Shown here: one piece after another, positions 32,851 through 41,553 of the stretch
Layout: the number at the start of each line of letters is the position of its first letter
How positions within the stretch are numbered: the stretch's first letter is position 1
Assembly: GCA_016871015.1 (NCBI GenBank)
Contig: VFZX01000009.1
Coordinates: 1-51,601, forward strand
From: Acidobacteriota bacterium
Lineage (GTDB): Bacteria; Acidobacteriota; Terriglobia; Bryobacterales; Bryobacteraceae
Length of the DNA: 51,601 nt
Reading direction: 5' to 3'
Notes under the pieces: model-generated
What the model was told of the DNA's origin: nothing
Database searches by the model: none
Seen by the model: only the letters and a program-made list of their open reading frames with translations
Made by a program: the position numbers and the translations under genes

Positions 32851-34779
32851 TTACTCGAGGTAGGTGTAGCCGTAGAGCCCTTCTTCGTAGAAGCGGAGGA
32901 GGCGTCCTGATTCCTCGTAGCCCATCTTTCCTTCGCGGACCGCTACTTCGACGTCGCGGCGGAAGTCTTCGAGCAGCGTCCGGGCATTGAATTGGACGTA
33001 GTCGAGTACTTCCTGCACCGTGTCGCCGCGGATGACCGTGTCAAGGATCACGTGGCCGGTGTCGCTCAGACTCACGTGCACTGCATGGGTGTCGCCAAGC
33101 AGGTTGTGCAGGTCGCCCAGGATCTCCTGGTAGGCGCCAACGAGGAAACTGCCGAGGAAGTACGGATCGCCGTTGAAGCGGTGAAGCGGCAAGACTTTCT
33201 TAACGTCACGGCGGTCAATGAACTGGTCCACCTTGCCATCGGAATCGCAGGAGATGTCGCCGAGGACGGCGTAGCGCGAGGGAGGCTCGTTCAGCCTGTG
33301 AACCGGCATGATGGGGAACAACTGCTTGATGGCCCAACTGTCGGGCATGCTTTGGAACAGCGAGAAGTTGCAGAAGTAGGTATCGGAGAGCATCGAATCG
33401 AGGTTCTCAAGCTCTTCGGGCTTCTCGTCGGCGTTCTCGATCATGTGTTGGATCCGCCTCGAGATGGCCCAGAAGATCGTTTCGGCGATGCTGCGCTGTT
33501 CGAGAGGCAGGTAGCCAAGCTGGAACAGGTTCAACGCGGCGTCGAGCGACTGGCCAGCGTCGTGGTAGCTCTCGAGCAGGTTCTTGTTGCTGAGCCCCTT
33601 GTAGGCTTCCATGAGATCAATGAGCGGCTGTTCCGCGTCTTCGGGCAGTTCCGCGGGCGGCTCCTGCTCGGCGATATCGGCGACGCCCAGAACGTTGAAG
33701 ATGAGCAGCGAATGGTAGGCGGCAACCGCGCGTCCGCTCTCGGAGATGATGTCGGGGTGCGGCACCTTGGATTCATCGCACACGGTTTGCACGTGGTAGA
33801 TGACGTCGTTGGCGTATTCCTGGAGCGTGTAGTTGACGCTCGACTCGAAGTCCGTCTGGGACCCGTCGTAGTCGATGCCGAGTCCGCCGCCGACATCGAG
33901 ATAGCGGAGTCCCGCGCCCATCCGGCGGAGCTCGACGTAGATGCGGGCGGCTTCGGTGACGGCGCCCTTCACCTGGCGTATGTTGGTGATCTGGCTGCCG
34001 AGATGGAAGTGGAGGAGTTGAAGGGTGTCGCCCATGTCCTCCGCTTTCAGGATGTCGAGGACACGAAGAGCTTCCGTGACAGTGAGTCCGAACTTCGAGC
34101 GGTATCCGCCAGAGGACTTCCAGCGGCCGGATCCGCGGCTGGCGAGCTTCAACCGGACTCCGACGACCGGGCGCACGCCGACCTTCTTCGAGTACTTGAG
34201 GATGAGATCGAGCTCGGTGAACTTCTCGATCACCGGAATGATGTTGCGTCCGATCTTCTTGGCGAGCATCACCATCTCGATGTACTCGTCATCCTTGAAT
34301 CCGTTGCAGATGATGGGAGTGTCGTTGTCAGCGACGGCGAGCACCGCGAGCAGCTCGGGCTTGGATCCGGCTTCGAGTCCGAACTTGTAGGGGCGGCCGT
34401 ACTTGAACACTTCTTCGACCACCTGGCGCTGCTGGTTCACTTTGATCGGGTACACCAGTGCGTAGGCGCCGTTGTAGTTGTGCTCTTTGATCGCGTCCTG
34501 GAAGGCCTGGTGCATCTCGCCGAGCCGGTGCTTGAGGATTTCACCGAACCGGATGAGGATCGGAGGTGCGATTCCCCGAAGGATCAGGGTGTCGATGAGA
34601 TCCTTGAGGTCGATGGCGCGGTGGGGTTCCTTGGACGGGTGCACCCAAACGTTGCCGTTGGCGCCGATGGAGAAGTATCCCTTGCCCCACCGTTCGATGT
34701 CATACTCTTCAATAGCGTCATTGATGGTCCAGCGGTCAGCTGTCCAAACGGATGCGGTCTCGGCAACCTTGGGTCCCAA
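32851..34779 (-). CDS. speA: Biosynthetic arginine decarboxylase
   Basis: 642 residues. PLP enzyme that converts arginine to agmatine, first step of one polyamine route. YPIKVNQQRQVVEE holds the PLP lysine; GLEAGSKPELLAVL, LLHFHLGSQI, YLDVGGGLGIDYDGS and ISESGRAVAAYHSLL are further conserved blocks. Length fits SpeA of bacteria. The TTG start (34779) is preceded by AGGAGGAAA about 13 bases upstream, slightly long spacing, and gives the expected WTINDAIEEYDIERWGKGYF beginning. No agmatine-processing gene is nearby. Followed closely by the TrmJ-like gene. Confidence 0.95.
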   Translation of the reverse strand: MGPKVAETASVWTADRWTINDAIEEYDIERWGKGYFSIGANGNVWVHPSKEPHRAIDLKDLIDTLILRGIAPPILIRFGEILKHRLGEMHQAFQDAIKEHNYNGAYALVYPIKVNQQRQVVEEVFKYGRPYKFGLEAGSKPELLAVLAVADNDTPIICNGFKDDEYIEMVMLAKKIGRNIIPVIEKFTELDLILKYSKKVGVRPVVGVRLKLASRGSGRWKSSGGYRSKFGLTVTEALRVLDILKAEDMGDTLQLLHFHLGSQITNIRQVKGAVTEAARIYVELRRMGAGLRYLDVGGGLGIDYDGSQTDFESSVNYTLQEYANDVIYHVQTVCDESKVPHPDIISESGRAVAAYHSLLIFNVLGVADIAEQEPPAELPEDAEQPLIDLMEAYKGLSNKNLLESYHDAGQSLDAALNLFQLGYLPLEQRSIAETIFWAISRRIQHMIENADEKPEELENLDSMLSDTYFCNFSLFQSMPDSWAIKQLFPIMPVHRLNEPPSRYAVLGDISCDSDGKVDQFIDRRDVKKVLPLHRFNGDPYFLGSFLVGAYQEILGDLHNLLGDTHAVHVSLSDTGHVILDTVIRGDTVQEVLDYVQFNARTLLEDFRRDVEVAVREGKMGYEESGRLLRFYEEGLYGYTYLE

Positions 34780-34861
34780 CTTCTTGCGGTTTCCTCCTGT
34801 GAACCTTCAGTGTCCCATCCTTTTGTTGCTCTTCGCATGCAAAATTTTCGGCGAGTCGGCG

Positions 34862-35278
34862 ATGCTTGAGTGTATCCAGGATGGATCGACGCGTGAAGCC
34901 GGTAAGAGCCGGGTTCTGCGCGGCGTGGCGGCGCTCAGTTTCCGCACGACCCACGTCTCGGGCTGGCGGATGAGTTCCGGGAAGCTGCTCATCCGGCGAA
35001 GGGGAGGTACGGTCAGGACCGTGCAGGTTGCCGCGCATCCGGATCCATGGCGGGAGGCGGGGCGGATCAAGGTGCGGAGGCCGGAGTGGAGGCAGGCTGC
35101 CGTGGCGGAGCAGGGCGAAGGCTGGGTGATGATCGAGGTCCCGGGGGATTTGCTGCAGCCGCTGGTGGACGATCAACGCCGCGGGATCCTGGTGAAGCTG
35201 CCCGCGGACTGGCGGGTGGACTCGCGTGAGTCGATCCATTTCAAACCGTACCTGTTCGCCGAAGGGATCCGGCAGTGA
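34862..35278 (+). CDS. Hypothetical protein, possible DNRLRE-like beta-sandwich
   Basis: 138 residues from the ATG at 34862. No signal peptide is visible. The order of strand-like blocks (RVLRGVAALSFRTTHVSGW, KLLIRRRGGTVRTVQVAAH, GWVMIEVPGDLLQPLVDDQR, RGILVKLPADWRVDSRESIH, FKPYLFAEG) resembles DNRLRE-type surface domains, where a late S-[KR]-E and a P-x-L close the fold. This is an impression from the pattern, not a recognised match. It is divergent from speA with 82 bp between starts, and is followed by the tandem Rpn genes. Confidence 0.5.
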   Translation: MLECIQDGSTREAGKSRVLRGVAALSFRTTHVSGWRMSSGKLLIRRRGGTVRTVQVAAHPDPWREAGRIKVRRPEWRQAAVAEQGEGWVMIEVPGDLLQPLVDDQRRGILVKLPADWRVDSRESIHFKPYLFAEGIRQ

Positions 35279-35330
35279 AGTAGAGGTATGATGGTGACGT
35301 TTAACAGCAGCACCCCGGCGGGACGAGCCC

Positions 35331-36152
35331 GTGCTGCTCAAGCGGATCGCGCGCGGCAGAAAGCTCGGGCCGCCGCTGAATGTCGAGTTGGCCCTGGTTG
35401 AAAGCCGCATCGCCGACCTGTTCTTCCGCACGGGTAAGCGGAGGCTGCTTCATATCGAGATCCAGACGTGGAATGCCCAGAATATGGCGGTCCGCTCGGG
35501 CGTTTACGCGTTGCTTGCGGCGGAGAAGTTCGATGTGGACTACGTGGATCAGGTCGTTCTGTATGCGGGGCGGGGCAAGATGAAGATGCGGGACCGGCTG
35601 GACATCGGCGCAGTGAAGGTCCGCTTCCGGCTGATCAATGTTGACGAGATCAGCGCGGCTGAGCTGTTGCGGTCGGAGAATCCGGTCGACTGGGTGATCG
35701 CGATGCTTGGAAGGAACGGGACCAAGATGCTGAAGACGATCCTGCGCCGCATCCTGGCTCTGCCTATGGAACGGCGGCTATTGGCGCAGTTGATGGCATT
35801 GTCCGGGTTGCGCGGACTGTCGGAAAGACTGAAAATGGAGTTCAAGGCGGCTGGCGTGGAAATCGATATCGAAAGCAATGTACTACTGCGGGAGATCCGC
35901 GACGCGGGTTACGAGAAGGGTCTGGCCGAGGGCGAGGCCCGCGGCGTGAAGCGGGGTGAGAAGCGCGGCGAAAGGCGGGGACGGGCGGAAGGCCAAGCAC
36001 AACTGCTTCACTCGCAGTTGGAGGCGAAGTTCGGGAAAGTACCTGCGTGGGCGGACGAGCGCCTTGCCAAAGCCAGCTTGGCCGACCTGCAGCGGTGGGG
36101 CGCGAAAATCCTCACTGCCCGGTCAATCGAGAGCGCGCTGAACGGCCGGTAG
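35331..36152 (+). CDS. Rpn-like PD-(D/E)XK nuclease with DUF4351 tail, copy 1 (5'-truncated)
   Basis: 273 residues from a chance GTG. The nuclease-like core has D in RIADLFFRTGKRRLL and E-x-Q in HIEIQTWN, the form used by Rpn/transposase-like PDDEXK proteins. The end (EGQAQLLHSQLEAKFGKVPAW, then LQRWGAKILTARSIE) is the DUF4351 domain. The Rpn relatives can cut DNA and promote recombination. Compared with copy 2 there is a 60 bp deletion at 35320 (joined at GCG) that removed the first residues (CEVVIKDMFMRD), so this copy begins at LLKRIARG. It could still be made but may be inactive. Confidence 0.82.
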   Translation: MLLKRIARGRKLGPPLNVELALVESRIADLFFRTGKRRLLHIEIQTWNAQNMAVRSGVYALLAAEKFDVDYVDQVVLYAGRGKMKMRDRLDIGAVKVRFRLINVDEISAAELLRSENPVDWVIAMLGRNGTKMLKTILRRILALPMERRLLAQLMALSGLRGLSERLKMEFKAAGVEIDIESNVLLREIRDAGYEKGLAEGEARGVKRGEKRGERRGRAEGQAQLLHSQLEAKFGKVPAWADERLAKASLADLQRWGAKILTARSIESALNGR

Positions 36153-36211
36153 GATGTTCAGCAGCACCCCGGCGCCGTCCGGGGGCTGACAGCGACCCGT
36201 CGTGCGAAGTC

Positions 36212-37084
36212 GTGATCAAGGACATGTTCATGCGGGACGAGCCCGCGCTGCTCAAGCGGATCGCGCGCGGCAGGAAGCTCGGGCCGCCGCGGAATGTCGA
36301 GCTGGCCCTGGTCGAAAGCCGCATCGCGGACCTTTTCTTCCGCACGGGTAAGCGGAGGCTGCTTCATATCGAGATCCAGACGTGGAACGCCCGGAATATG
36401 GCGGTCCGCTCGGGCGTCTACGCGTTGCTCGCCGCGGAGAAGTTCGATGTGGACTACGTGGATCAGGTCGTTCTGTATGCGGGGCGGGGCAAGATGAAGA
36501 TGCGGGACCGGCTGGACATCGGGGCGGTGAAGGTCCGCTTCCGGCTGATTAATGTTGACGAGATCAGCGCGGCCGAGCTGTTGCGGTCGGAGAATCCGGT
36601 CGACTGGGTGATCGCGATGCTTGGAAGGAACGGAACCAAGATGCTGAAGACGATCCTGCGCCGCATCTTGGCTCTGCCTATGGAACGGCGCGGGCGGCTA
36701 TTGGCGCAGTTGATGGCATTGTCCGGGTTGCGCGGACTGTCGGAAAGACTGAAAATGGAGTTCAAGGCGGCTGGCGTGGAAATCGATATCGAAAGCAATG
36801 TGCTACTGCGGGAGATCCGCGACGCGGGTTACGAGAAGGGTCTGGCCGAGGGCGAGGCCCGCGGCGAGAAGCGAGGTGAGAGGCGTGGTGAAAAGCGGGG
36901 TCATGAACGCGGACGGGCGGAAGGCCAGGCGCAACTGCTTCACTCGTTGTTGGAGGCCAAATTCGGGAAAGTACCTGCGTGGGCGGACGAGCGCCTTGCC
37001 AAAGCCAGCTTGGCCGACATGCAGCGGTGGGGCGCGAAGATCCTCACTGCCCGGTCGATCGAGAGCGCGCTGAACGGCAGGTAG
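36212..37084 (+). CDS. Rpn-like PD-(D/E)XK nuclease with DUF4351 tail, copy 2 (start separated by a G-run frameshift)
   Basis: 290 residues from GTG 36212, or 286 from ATG 36224; neither has a ribosome site. Same domains as copy 1. The natural start is more likely the ATG at 36154, one base after copy 1's stop, but its frame ends at TGA 36187-36189. If the run of five G at 36181-36185 had four, that ATG would read MFSSTPAPSGADSDPSCEVV straight into the main frame. The tail is a variable run of Arg-Gly-Glu-Lys units (EKRGERRGEKRGHERGR), one unit longer than in copy 1. The body is otherwise almost identical at DNA level, so the duplication is recent. Confidence 0.82.
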   Translation: MIKDMFMRDEPALLKRIARGRKLGPPRNVELALVESRIADLFFRTGKRRLLHIEIQTWNARNMAVRSGVYALLAAEKFDVDYVDQVVLYAGRGKMKMRDRLDIGAVKVRFRLINVDEISAAELLRSENPVDWVIAMLGRNGTKMLKTILRRILALPMERRGRLLAQLMALSGLRGLSERLKMEFKAAGVEIDIESNVLLREIRDAGYEKGLAEGEARGEKRGERRGEKRGHERGRAEGQAQLLHSLLEAKFGKVPAWADERLAKASLADMQRWGAKILTARSIESALNGR

Positions 37085-37167
37085 CCGCTTTCCCGCACCG
37101 TGTTATCCTAGAAGATGTTCCCCGCCTGATGAGGCGGCCTGGACGAACTCTCAAGGAAAGTTGTTGA

Positions 37168-37440
37168 ATGGCGAATCACGTCTCTGCGGTCAAAGCAACC
37201 CGCATCACTGAACGGCGCACCGAAGTGAACCGTATGCGCCGGACCCGTCTGCGTCACCAGATCCGGACGATGCGGCGTGCAATGGACAAGAAGGACCACA
37301 CTGAAGCCGAAAAGCTGTTGCCGGCCACCTTCTCGATCGTGGACCGTGCGGCCAAGTGGGGCATCATTAAGAAGAACACCGCTGCCCGCTACAAGAGCCG
37401 CTTGACTCTCCGCCTCAAGAAGCTGTCCGCCGCCGCTTAA
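37168..37440 (+). CDS. rpsT: 30S ribosomal protein S20
   Basis: 90 residues, fully typical S20: [17 protein letters not shown] at the start, [15 protein letters not shown] in the middle, and [20 protein letters not shown] near the end. It binds 16S rRNA early in small-subunit assembly. AAGGAAAG 9 bases before the ATG is the ribosome site, and TGTTATCCT (37101) is a possible extended -10. Its last 26 bp overlap the 3' end of the convergent rarA gene. Confidence 0.97.
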   Translation: MANHVSAVKATRITERRTEVNRMRRTRLRHQIRTMRRAMDKKDHTEAEKLLPATFSIVDRAAKWGIIKKNTAARYKSRLTLRLKKLSAAA

Positions 37441-38701
37441 TCTCGGCCAGGCGTTCGGCGATCCGTGCTTCCACCCCCCGCTGGAGTGGTGAGTAGAATT
37501 GTGTCCCCTCGAGCGACGGCGGAAGGCACTCCATGTTCGAGACCGCATCCTCGAACTCGTGCGCGTGCTGATAGCCCTCGCCATATCCCCATTCCTTCAT
37601 CGCCCGGGTAGACGCATTGCGCAGGTGCATGGGAACGGGCTCGGCGGTCTGAGTCCGCACGGTATCGCGGGCGAGGTTGAGCGCACGGTAGGCGGCGTCG
37701 GACTTGGGGGCAGCCGCCAGATAGATCGCGGCCTGGGCCAGCGCCTGATCGCCCTCGGGGATCCCCAGGAAATGCGCGCAGTCCTTGGCGGCGACCGCCT
37801 GTTCGAGCGCGCGCGGATCGGCGAGTCCGATGTCTTCGACCGCCATCCGGACCAACCGCCGCGCAATGTACAGGCGATCCTCACCAGCTTCGAGCATCCG
37901 CGCCAGCCAGTACAGCGCGGCGTCGGGATCCGATGAACGGATTGACTTGTGCAGCGCTGAAATCAGATTGTAGTGTTCCTCGCCGGACTTGTCATAGAGC
38001 AGCACTTTCCGCTGCAGCGCGTCCTCGACGGCCTGGTTCCCGATCTCGCCGCCGGCAGCCGCGGCCGCAGCCAGTTCCAGCACGTTGTACGCCGACCGCG
38101 CGTCTCCATTCGCGAACACGGCGATATGATCGAGCAGGCCGGGCGCAGCGCGTAAATCCAGCAGAGCCAGAGCCCGCCGGAGCAGGGCGGAGGTCTCCTC
38201 GACGGTAAGCGGACGCAGGGCGTAGACGCGGGTCCGCGAGAGCAATGCCGAGTTCACCTCGAACGACGGATTCTCGGTGGTCGCGCCGATCAGGATCACG
38301 TCGCCGCGCTCAACATAAGGAAGGAACGCGTCCTGCTGGGACTTGTTGAACCGGTGGATCTCGTCGACAAAGATCACCGTCCGCATTCCCATCCGGCGGT
38401 TCCGCTCGGCGCCCGCCATCACTTCCTTGACCTCCTTGATGCCGCTCATCACGGCGCTGAACGGGACAAAATCGGCGTTCGAGCGCTTGGCCAGCAGACG
38501 CGCGAGTGTCGTCTTGCCTGCACCGGGCGGCCCCCACAGGATCATCGAAGTCAGCCGGTCCTGTTCGATTTGGCGCCTAAGCGGCTTGCCAGGACCCAGG
38601 ATGTGCTCCTGCCCTACATAATCCTCGAGCGACGCCGGACGCAGACGCTCCGCAAGCGGGCGTCCGGGATCCTCAGCGGGCGGGATGTCGAACAGCGTCA
38701 C
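37415..38701 (-). CDS. rarA: Replication-associated recombination protein A (RarA/MgsA)
   Basis: 428 residues. AAA+ ATPase of the RarA/WRNIP1 family that acts at stalled replication forks. [18 protein letters not shown] at the amino end, Walker A ([10 protein letters not shown]), Walker B ([19 protein letters not shown]), sensor 1 ([19 protein letters not shown]), and the C-terminal tetramer part ([20 protein letters not shown]). The length fits. The start overlaps the upstream methylase stop by 4 bp (ATGA). The stop lies inside rpsT on the other strand. Confidence 0.96.
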   Translation of the reverse strand: MTLFDIPPAEDPGRPLAERLRPASLEDYVGQEHILGPGKPLRRQIEQDRLTSMILWGPPGAGKTTLARLLAKRSNADFVPFSAVMSGIKEVKEVMAGAERNRRMGMRTVIFVDEIHRFNKSQQDAFLPYVERGDVILIGATTENPSFEVNSALLSRTRVYALRPLTVEETSALLRRALALLDLRAAPGLLDHIAVFANGDARSAYNVLELAAAAAAGGEIGNQAVEDALQRKVLLYDKSGEEHYNLISALHKSIRSSDPDAALYWLARMLEAGEDRLYIARRLVRMAVEDIGLADPRALEQAVAAKDCAHFLGIPEGDQALAQAAIYLAAAPKSDAAYRALNLARDTVRTQTAEPVPMHLRNASTRAMKEWGYGEGYQHAHEFEDAVSNMECLPPSLEGTQFYSPLQRGVEARIAERLAEIKRRRTAS

Positions 38702-39489
38702 TTCACGATTCTCTGGCGGCTGGCTTCGTACAACACGATCCCGGCGGCCATGGCGGCGTTGAGCGACTCAACCCGGATCGTGGGAATCTTGAGATCGAGC
38801 GCGGCGGACTCCAACTCCTGGCTCACGCCGCGCCCTTCGCTTCCGATCACAATGGCGAACGGCGACCGCAGGTCTGCTTCCGGCAGGGGCTTTTGACCGC
38901 GTGGGTGCGCCGCATACAGCGTGATCCGCTTCTGCTGCAGCGCGGCGCGGGTCAATGCGGGGTCGAGTCCGGTCACGTAGGGGATGCGGAACAGGGATCC
39001 GGCTGAGGCGCGGAGAGCCTTCGGATTGTGGGGACTCACCGTGCCCTTCACGAAAATCACTCCGGTGGCGCCAAAGGCCTCCGCCGTGCGCACGATGGTA
39101 CCCGCGTTACCCGGATCCTGGACTCCATCGAGCACTGCAACGATCGAGCGTCCGCGGAACAACTGCTCGACCTTCCAAGTGCGCGGCCGCACCAGCGTGA
39201 CTACGCCTTGCGTCGACTCGGTGGAGGAGATCACCGAGAAGACCGAGTCGTCCACGGCGGTGACGCGATGCTTCAGTCCGCGAACGAGGCCTTCGACGGT
39301 GGACCGCACTGACTTCGCCGCCAGGATGGCTGTGATTTCGGACTCGCTGCGCAGCGCTTCTTCCAACAGGTGGAATCCTTCGGCAATGGCGGATCCGTCC
39401 TCGGTGAGCGTGCCCCGCATCACGGCGCGCCGGAGATCCTTGAGGGTGGGATTCCGGAGGCTACTTAAGTCGGCCTGGGGTTCCGGCAT
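38698..39489 (-). CDS. TrmH/SpoU family RNA 2'-O-ribose methyltransferase
   Basis: 263 residues. An N-terminal substrate-binding domain (IAEGFHLLEEALRSESEI) and a C-terminal SPOUT knot with VAVLDGVQDPGNAGTIVRTA, IVIGSEGRGVSQELES and TIRVESLNAAMAAGIVLYE, the three standard motifs. Similar to RlmB-type or TsnR-type 23S rRNA methylases; the exact target is not decidable from sequence alone. Coupled to rarA by a 4 bp overlap and divergent from the YdcF gene (43 bp between starts). Confidence 0.92.
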   Translation of the reverse strand: MPEPQADLSSLRNPTLKDLRRAVMRGTLTEDGSAIAEGFHLLEEALRSESEITAILAAKSVRSTVEGLVRGLKHRVTAVDDSVFSVISSTESTQGVVTLVRPRTWKVEQLFRGRSIVAVLDGVQDPGNAGTIVRTAEAFGATGVIFVKGTVSPHNPKALRASAGSLFRIPYVTGLDPALTRAALQQKRITLYAAHPRGQKPLPEADLRSPFAIVIGSEGRGVSQELESAALDLKIPTIRVESLNAAMAAGIVLYEASRQRIVK

Positions 39490-39532
39490 GTCGTAGACTG
39501 AGTGTAACGCATCAGCTCCAAGGAGGACGATT

Positions 39533-40108
39533 GTGATCCGGTGGTTCGCGGCCCTTGCGCTTGCCGTACTCGGCGCCTCCGCGAAGCTGACCTACGATGT
39601 CCATGCCGAGTCGGAGAGCGACGAGGCTGCCCGCGCGGACGTGATCGTTGTGTTCGGCGCCGCGGAGTACCGGGGGCGTCCGTCGCCGGTGCTCAAAGCG
39701 CGGCTCGACCACGCCATGGACCTCTACCGGCGCGGAGTGGCTCCCCTCATCCTGACGACTGGCGGGTCTGGCGGCGATCCGGTGTTCACCGAGGGCGAGG
39801 TGGGGCGCGCGTACCTGGTGAAGCAGAACATCCCCTCCGAGGCGATCGTGGTGGAGCCGGAGGCGTCGTCAACCGTGGAAAGCGCCGCTGCGATCCGGGA
39901 GATCCTGCTGCGGATGAATCTGCGCACGTGTGTGGTGGTCAGCGACGGCTATCACCTCTACCGTGTGAAACGGATCCTGCGGGCGCACGGGCTGACAGTG
40001 TACGGGTCGCCACGGCCCGGCGAGCACCGTTCGACGCCCAGGTACTGGTGGTTGTGCGCCCGTCAGGCGTCGGCGTTCGCGGCCTGGTCCGTAGGGCTGG
40101 TGATTTGA
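39533..40108 (+). CDS. YdcF/DUF218 family protein
   Basis: 191 residues, GTG start with AAGGAGG (39520-39526) in place. The amino end (WFAALALAVLGASAK) is a signal peptide or anchor. The DUF218 core follows: ADVIVVFGAAEYRGRPSPVL, ILTTGGSGGDPVFTEGEV, VVEPEASSTVESAAAI, CVVVSDGYHLYRVKRIL. Members such as SanA and YdcF act in envelope maintenance; the reaction is unknown. It ends 3 bp before the sulfatase. Confidence 0.9.
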   Translation: MIRWFAALALAVLGASAKLTYDVHAESESDEAARADVIVVFGAAEYRGRPSPVLKARLDHAMDLYRRGVAPLILTTGGSGGDPVFTEGEVGRAYLVKQNIPSEAIVVEPEASSTVESAAAIREILLRMNLRTCVVVSDGYHLYRVKRILRAHGLTVYGSPRPGEHRSTPRYWWLCARQASAFAAWSVGLVI

Positions 40109-40111
40109 GCG

Positions 40112-41416
40112 ATGCGGCGGCGGGAGTTCTTGCAATCCGCGATGGCGCAGACGCCGCGGCGTCCGAACGTCCTGTTCGTGCTGGCCGACCAATGGCGTCC
40201 GCGGACGCTTCCGTGCGCAGGCGATCCGGACCTTTACGCGCCGAATCTGGATACGTTGGCCAAGCAGGGTGTCCACTTCCGGCGGGTGTATGCGACGAAT
40301 CCGGTCTGCTCGCCGTCCCGCGCGACGATGCTCACGGGACAATGGCCGCACGCGGTGAAGATGCCGCGCAACGACTTGCAGTTGCCGCTGGGGACCCCGT
40401 GCATCGCCGAGTCGATGAAGCAGGCGGGCTACCGGACCGGCTACATCGGCAAGTGGCACCTGGACGGCGAGGAGCGTCCGGGGTTTGTGCCTCCGGGTCC
40501 GCGGCGGCGGGGATTCGACTACTGGGCGGCGTTCAACCGCGGCCACTTCTACTACGATTCGACCTACTGGAACGATTCGCCGGAACCAGTGCGCCGCGAG
40601 GGATTCGAGCCGGACTACCAGACGGACCTTGCCATCGATTTCATCCGGCGGAACAAGGCGGTGCCGTTCTATCTGTACTTGAGCTGGGGTCCGCCGCACA
40701 CGCCGCGAACGCCGCCCAAGCACGCGCGGTTGTACGATCCGCGGCAGTTCCATCTGGCGCCGAACGTTCCGGCGGACCAGCATGAAGAGGTCCGGCGGAA
40801 GATGGCTGGCTACTATGGGCTGTGTTCGGCGCTCGATGAGAATCTCGGCCGCTTGATGCGAGCGCTCGATCAGGAGGGACTGGCCGGCGATACGGTGCTC
40901 GTGTTCAGCTCCGATCACGGCGACATGCTCGGAGCGCAGGGGCTGGACTTCAAGGGTGTGCCCTATGAGGAGTCCGCGCGGATTCCATTGGTGATTCGGT
41001 ATCCCAGGCGGCTGGCTGGTGGCGGCTCGAACGATGTGCTGATGTCGAACGCGGACTACGTGCCGACTCTGCTGTCGATGGCCGGTGCGGAGATCCCAGA
41101 GACCGTCCAAGGACGCAATCTCGCGCCACGGATCCTGGAAGGCAAGGGAGACGAGCCGGATTCCGTGTACGCCTATGGGAAGCTGGGGCAGCCGGATGAG
41201 TGGCGGATGGTGGTCCGCGGGTTGGACAAGCTAGTGGTAAACGCGAAGAACGAGATCACGCATCATTTCAATCTCGGGCAGGATCCGTGGGAGCAGTTGA
41301 ACCGGGCCGACGAGCCGGGATACAAGCGGGTCCGCGATGAGCTGCGGGCGCATTTGCGGAATTGGATGCGGAAGACGGGGGACCGGATGGATCCGTCGGG
41401 GTTGAAGATCCGGTGA
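40112..41416 (+). CDS. Sulfatase (arylsulfatase-type)
   Basis: 434 residues. Type I sulfatase with C66 in CSPSRATMLTGQ, the residue converted to formylglycine, and the metal-binding blocks VLFVLADQWRPR, GKWHLDGEE and SSDHGDMLG. The first metal block has DQ instead of the usual DD, as in a known subset of these enzymes. The amino end MRRREFLQSAMAQ has an arginine pair, and may be a short Tat-like or cleaved signal. It hydrolyses sulfate esters; the substrate is unknown. No formylglycine-generating enzyme is next to it. It probably shares a transcript with the YdcF gene. Confidence 0.92.
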   Translation: MRRREFLQSAMAQTPRRPNVLFVLADQWRPRTLPCAGDPDLYAPNLDTLAKQGVHFRRVYATNPVCSPSRATMLTGQWPHAVKMPRNDLQLPLGTPCIAESMKQAGYRTGYIGKWHLDGEERPGFVPPGPRRRGFDYWAAFNRGHFYYDSTYWNDSPEPVRREGFEPDYQTDLAIDFIRRNKAVPFYLYLSWGPPHTPRTPPKHARLYDPRQFHLAPNVPADQHEEVRRKMAGYYGLCSALDENLGRLMRALDQEGLAGDTVLVFSSDHGDMLGAQGLDFKGVPYEESARIPLVIRYPRRLAGGGSNDVLMSNADYVPTLLSMAGAEIPETVQGRNLAPRILEGKGDEPDSVYAYGKLGQPDEWRMVVRGLDKLVVNAKNEITHHFNLGQDPWEQLNRADEPGYKRVRDELRAHLRNWMRKTGDRMDPSGLKIR

Positions 41417-41419
41417 GCA

Positions 41420-41551
41420 GTGCCGATACCAGATCTCGATTCCTCCAGATTGCTGCCTCCTGGTGTCCAACGGATTGTTGAAGTCTTTCAACGTGCCGAC
41501 GATCGATCCATCTGGCAAGTCTCGGGCTATCAACAGTTTATGACCAAGTAG
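41420..41551 (+). CDS. Small ORF of 43 residues, uncertain
   Basis: GTG at 41420, stop TAG 41549-41551. Product begins MPIPDLDSSRLLPPGVQRIV and continues EVFQRADDRSIWQVSGYQQF; it looks protein-like rather than random and the opening resembles the start of small bacterial accessory proteins (MPIPDxxxxxxLPPG) often linked to toxin-antitoxin loci. It starts 3 bp after the sulfatase stop and ends 2 bp from the stop of the convergent broken toxin. It may be the remaining front of a longer gene. No ribosome site is clear. Confidence 0.35.
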   Translation: MPIPDLDSSRLLPPGVQRIVEVFQRADDRSIWQVSGYQQFMTK

Positions 41552-41553
41552 TA

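Larger units (their letters stand above)
35302..37084 (+). repeat. Tandem duplication of the Rpn/DUF4351 gene
   Basis: Two direct copies beginning at CAGCAGCACCCCGGCG (35305 and 36159) and ending at the TAG of each gene. They differ by a 60 bp deletion in copy 1, an extra CGCGGG codon pair in copy 2 (after MERR), a 12 bp longer repeat tail in copy 2 and scattered substitutions, many of them silent. Confidence 0.9.

Noticed and set aside
34478-34861. Upstream part of the open frame that ends at 35278
   Set aside because: It runs antisense through the start of speA; the ATG at 34862 gives a sensible protein of 138 residues.
32992-34869. 625-codon open frame on the plus strand opposite speA
   Set aside because: It is an antisense shadow of a high-GC gene; the minus-strand frame is an unmistakable arginine decarboxylase.
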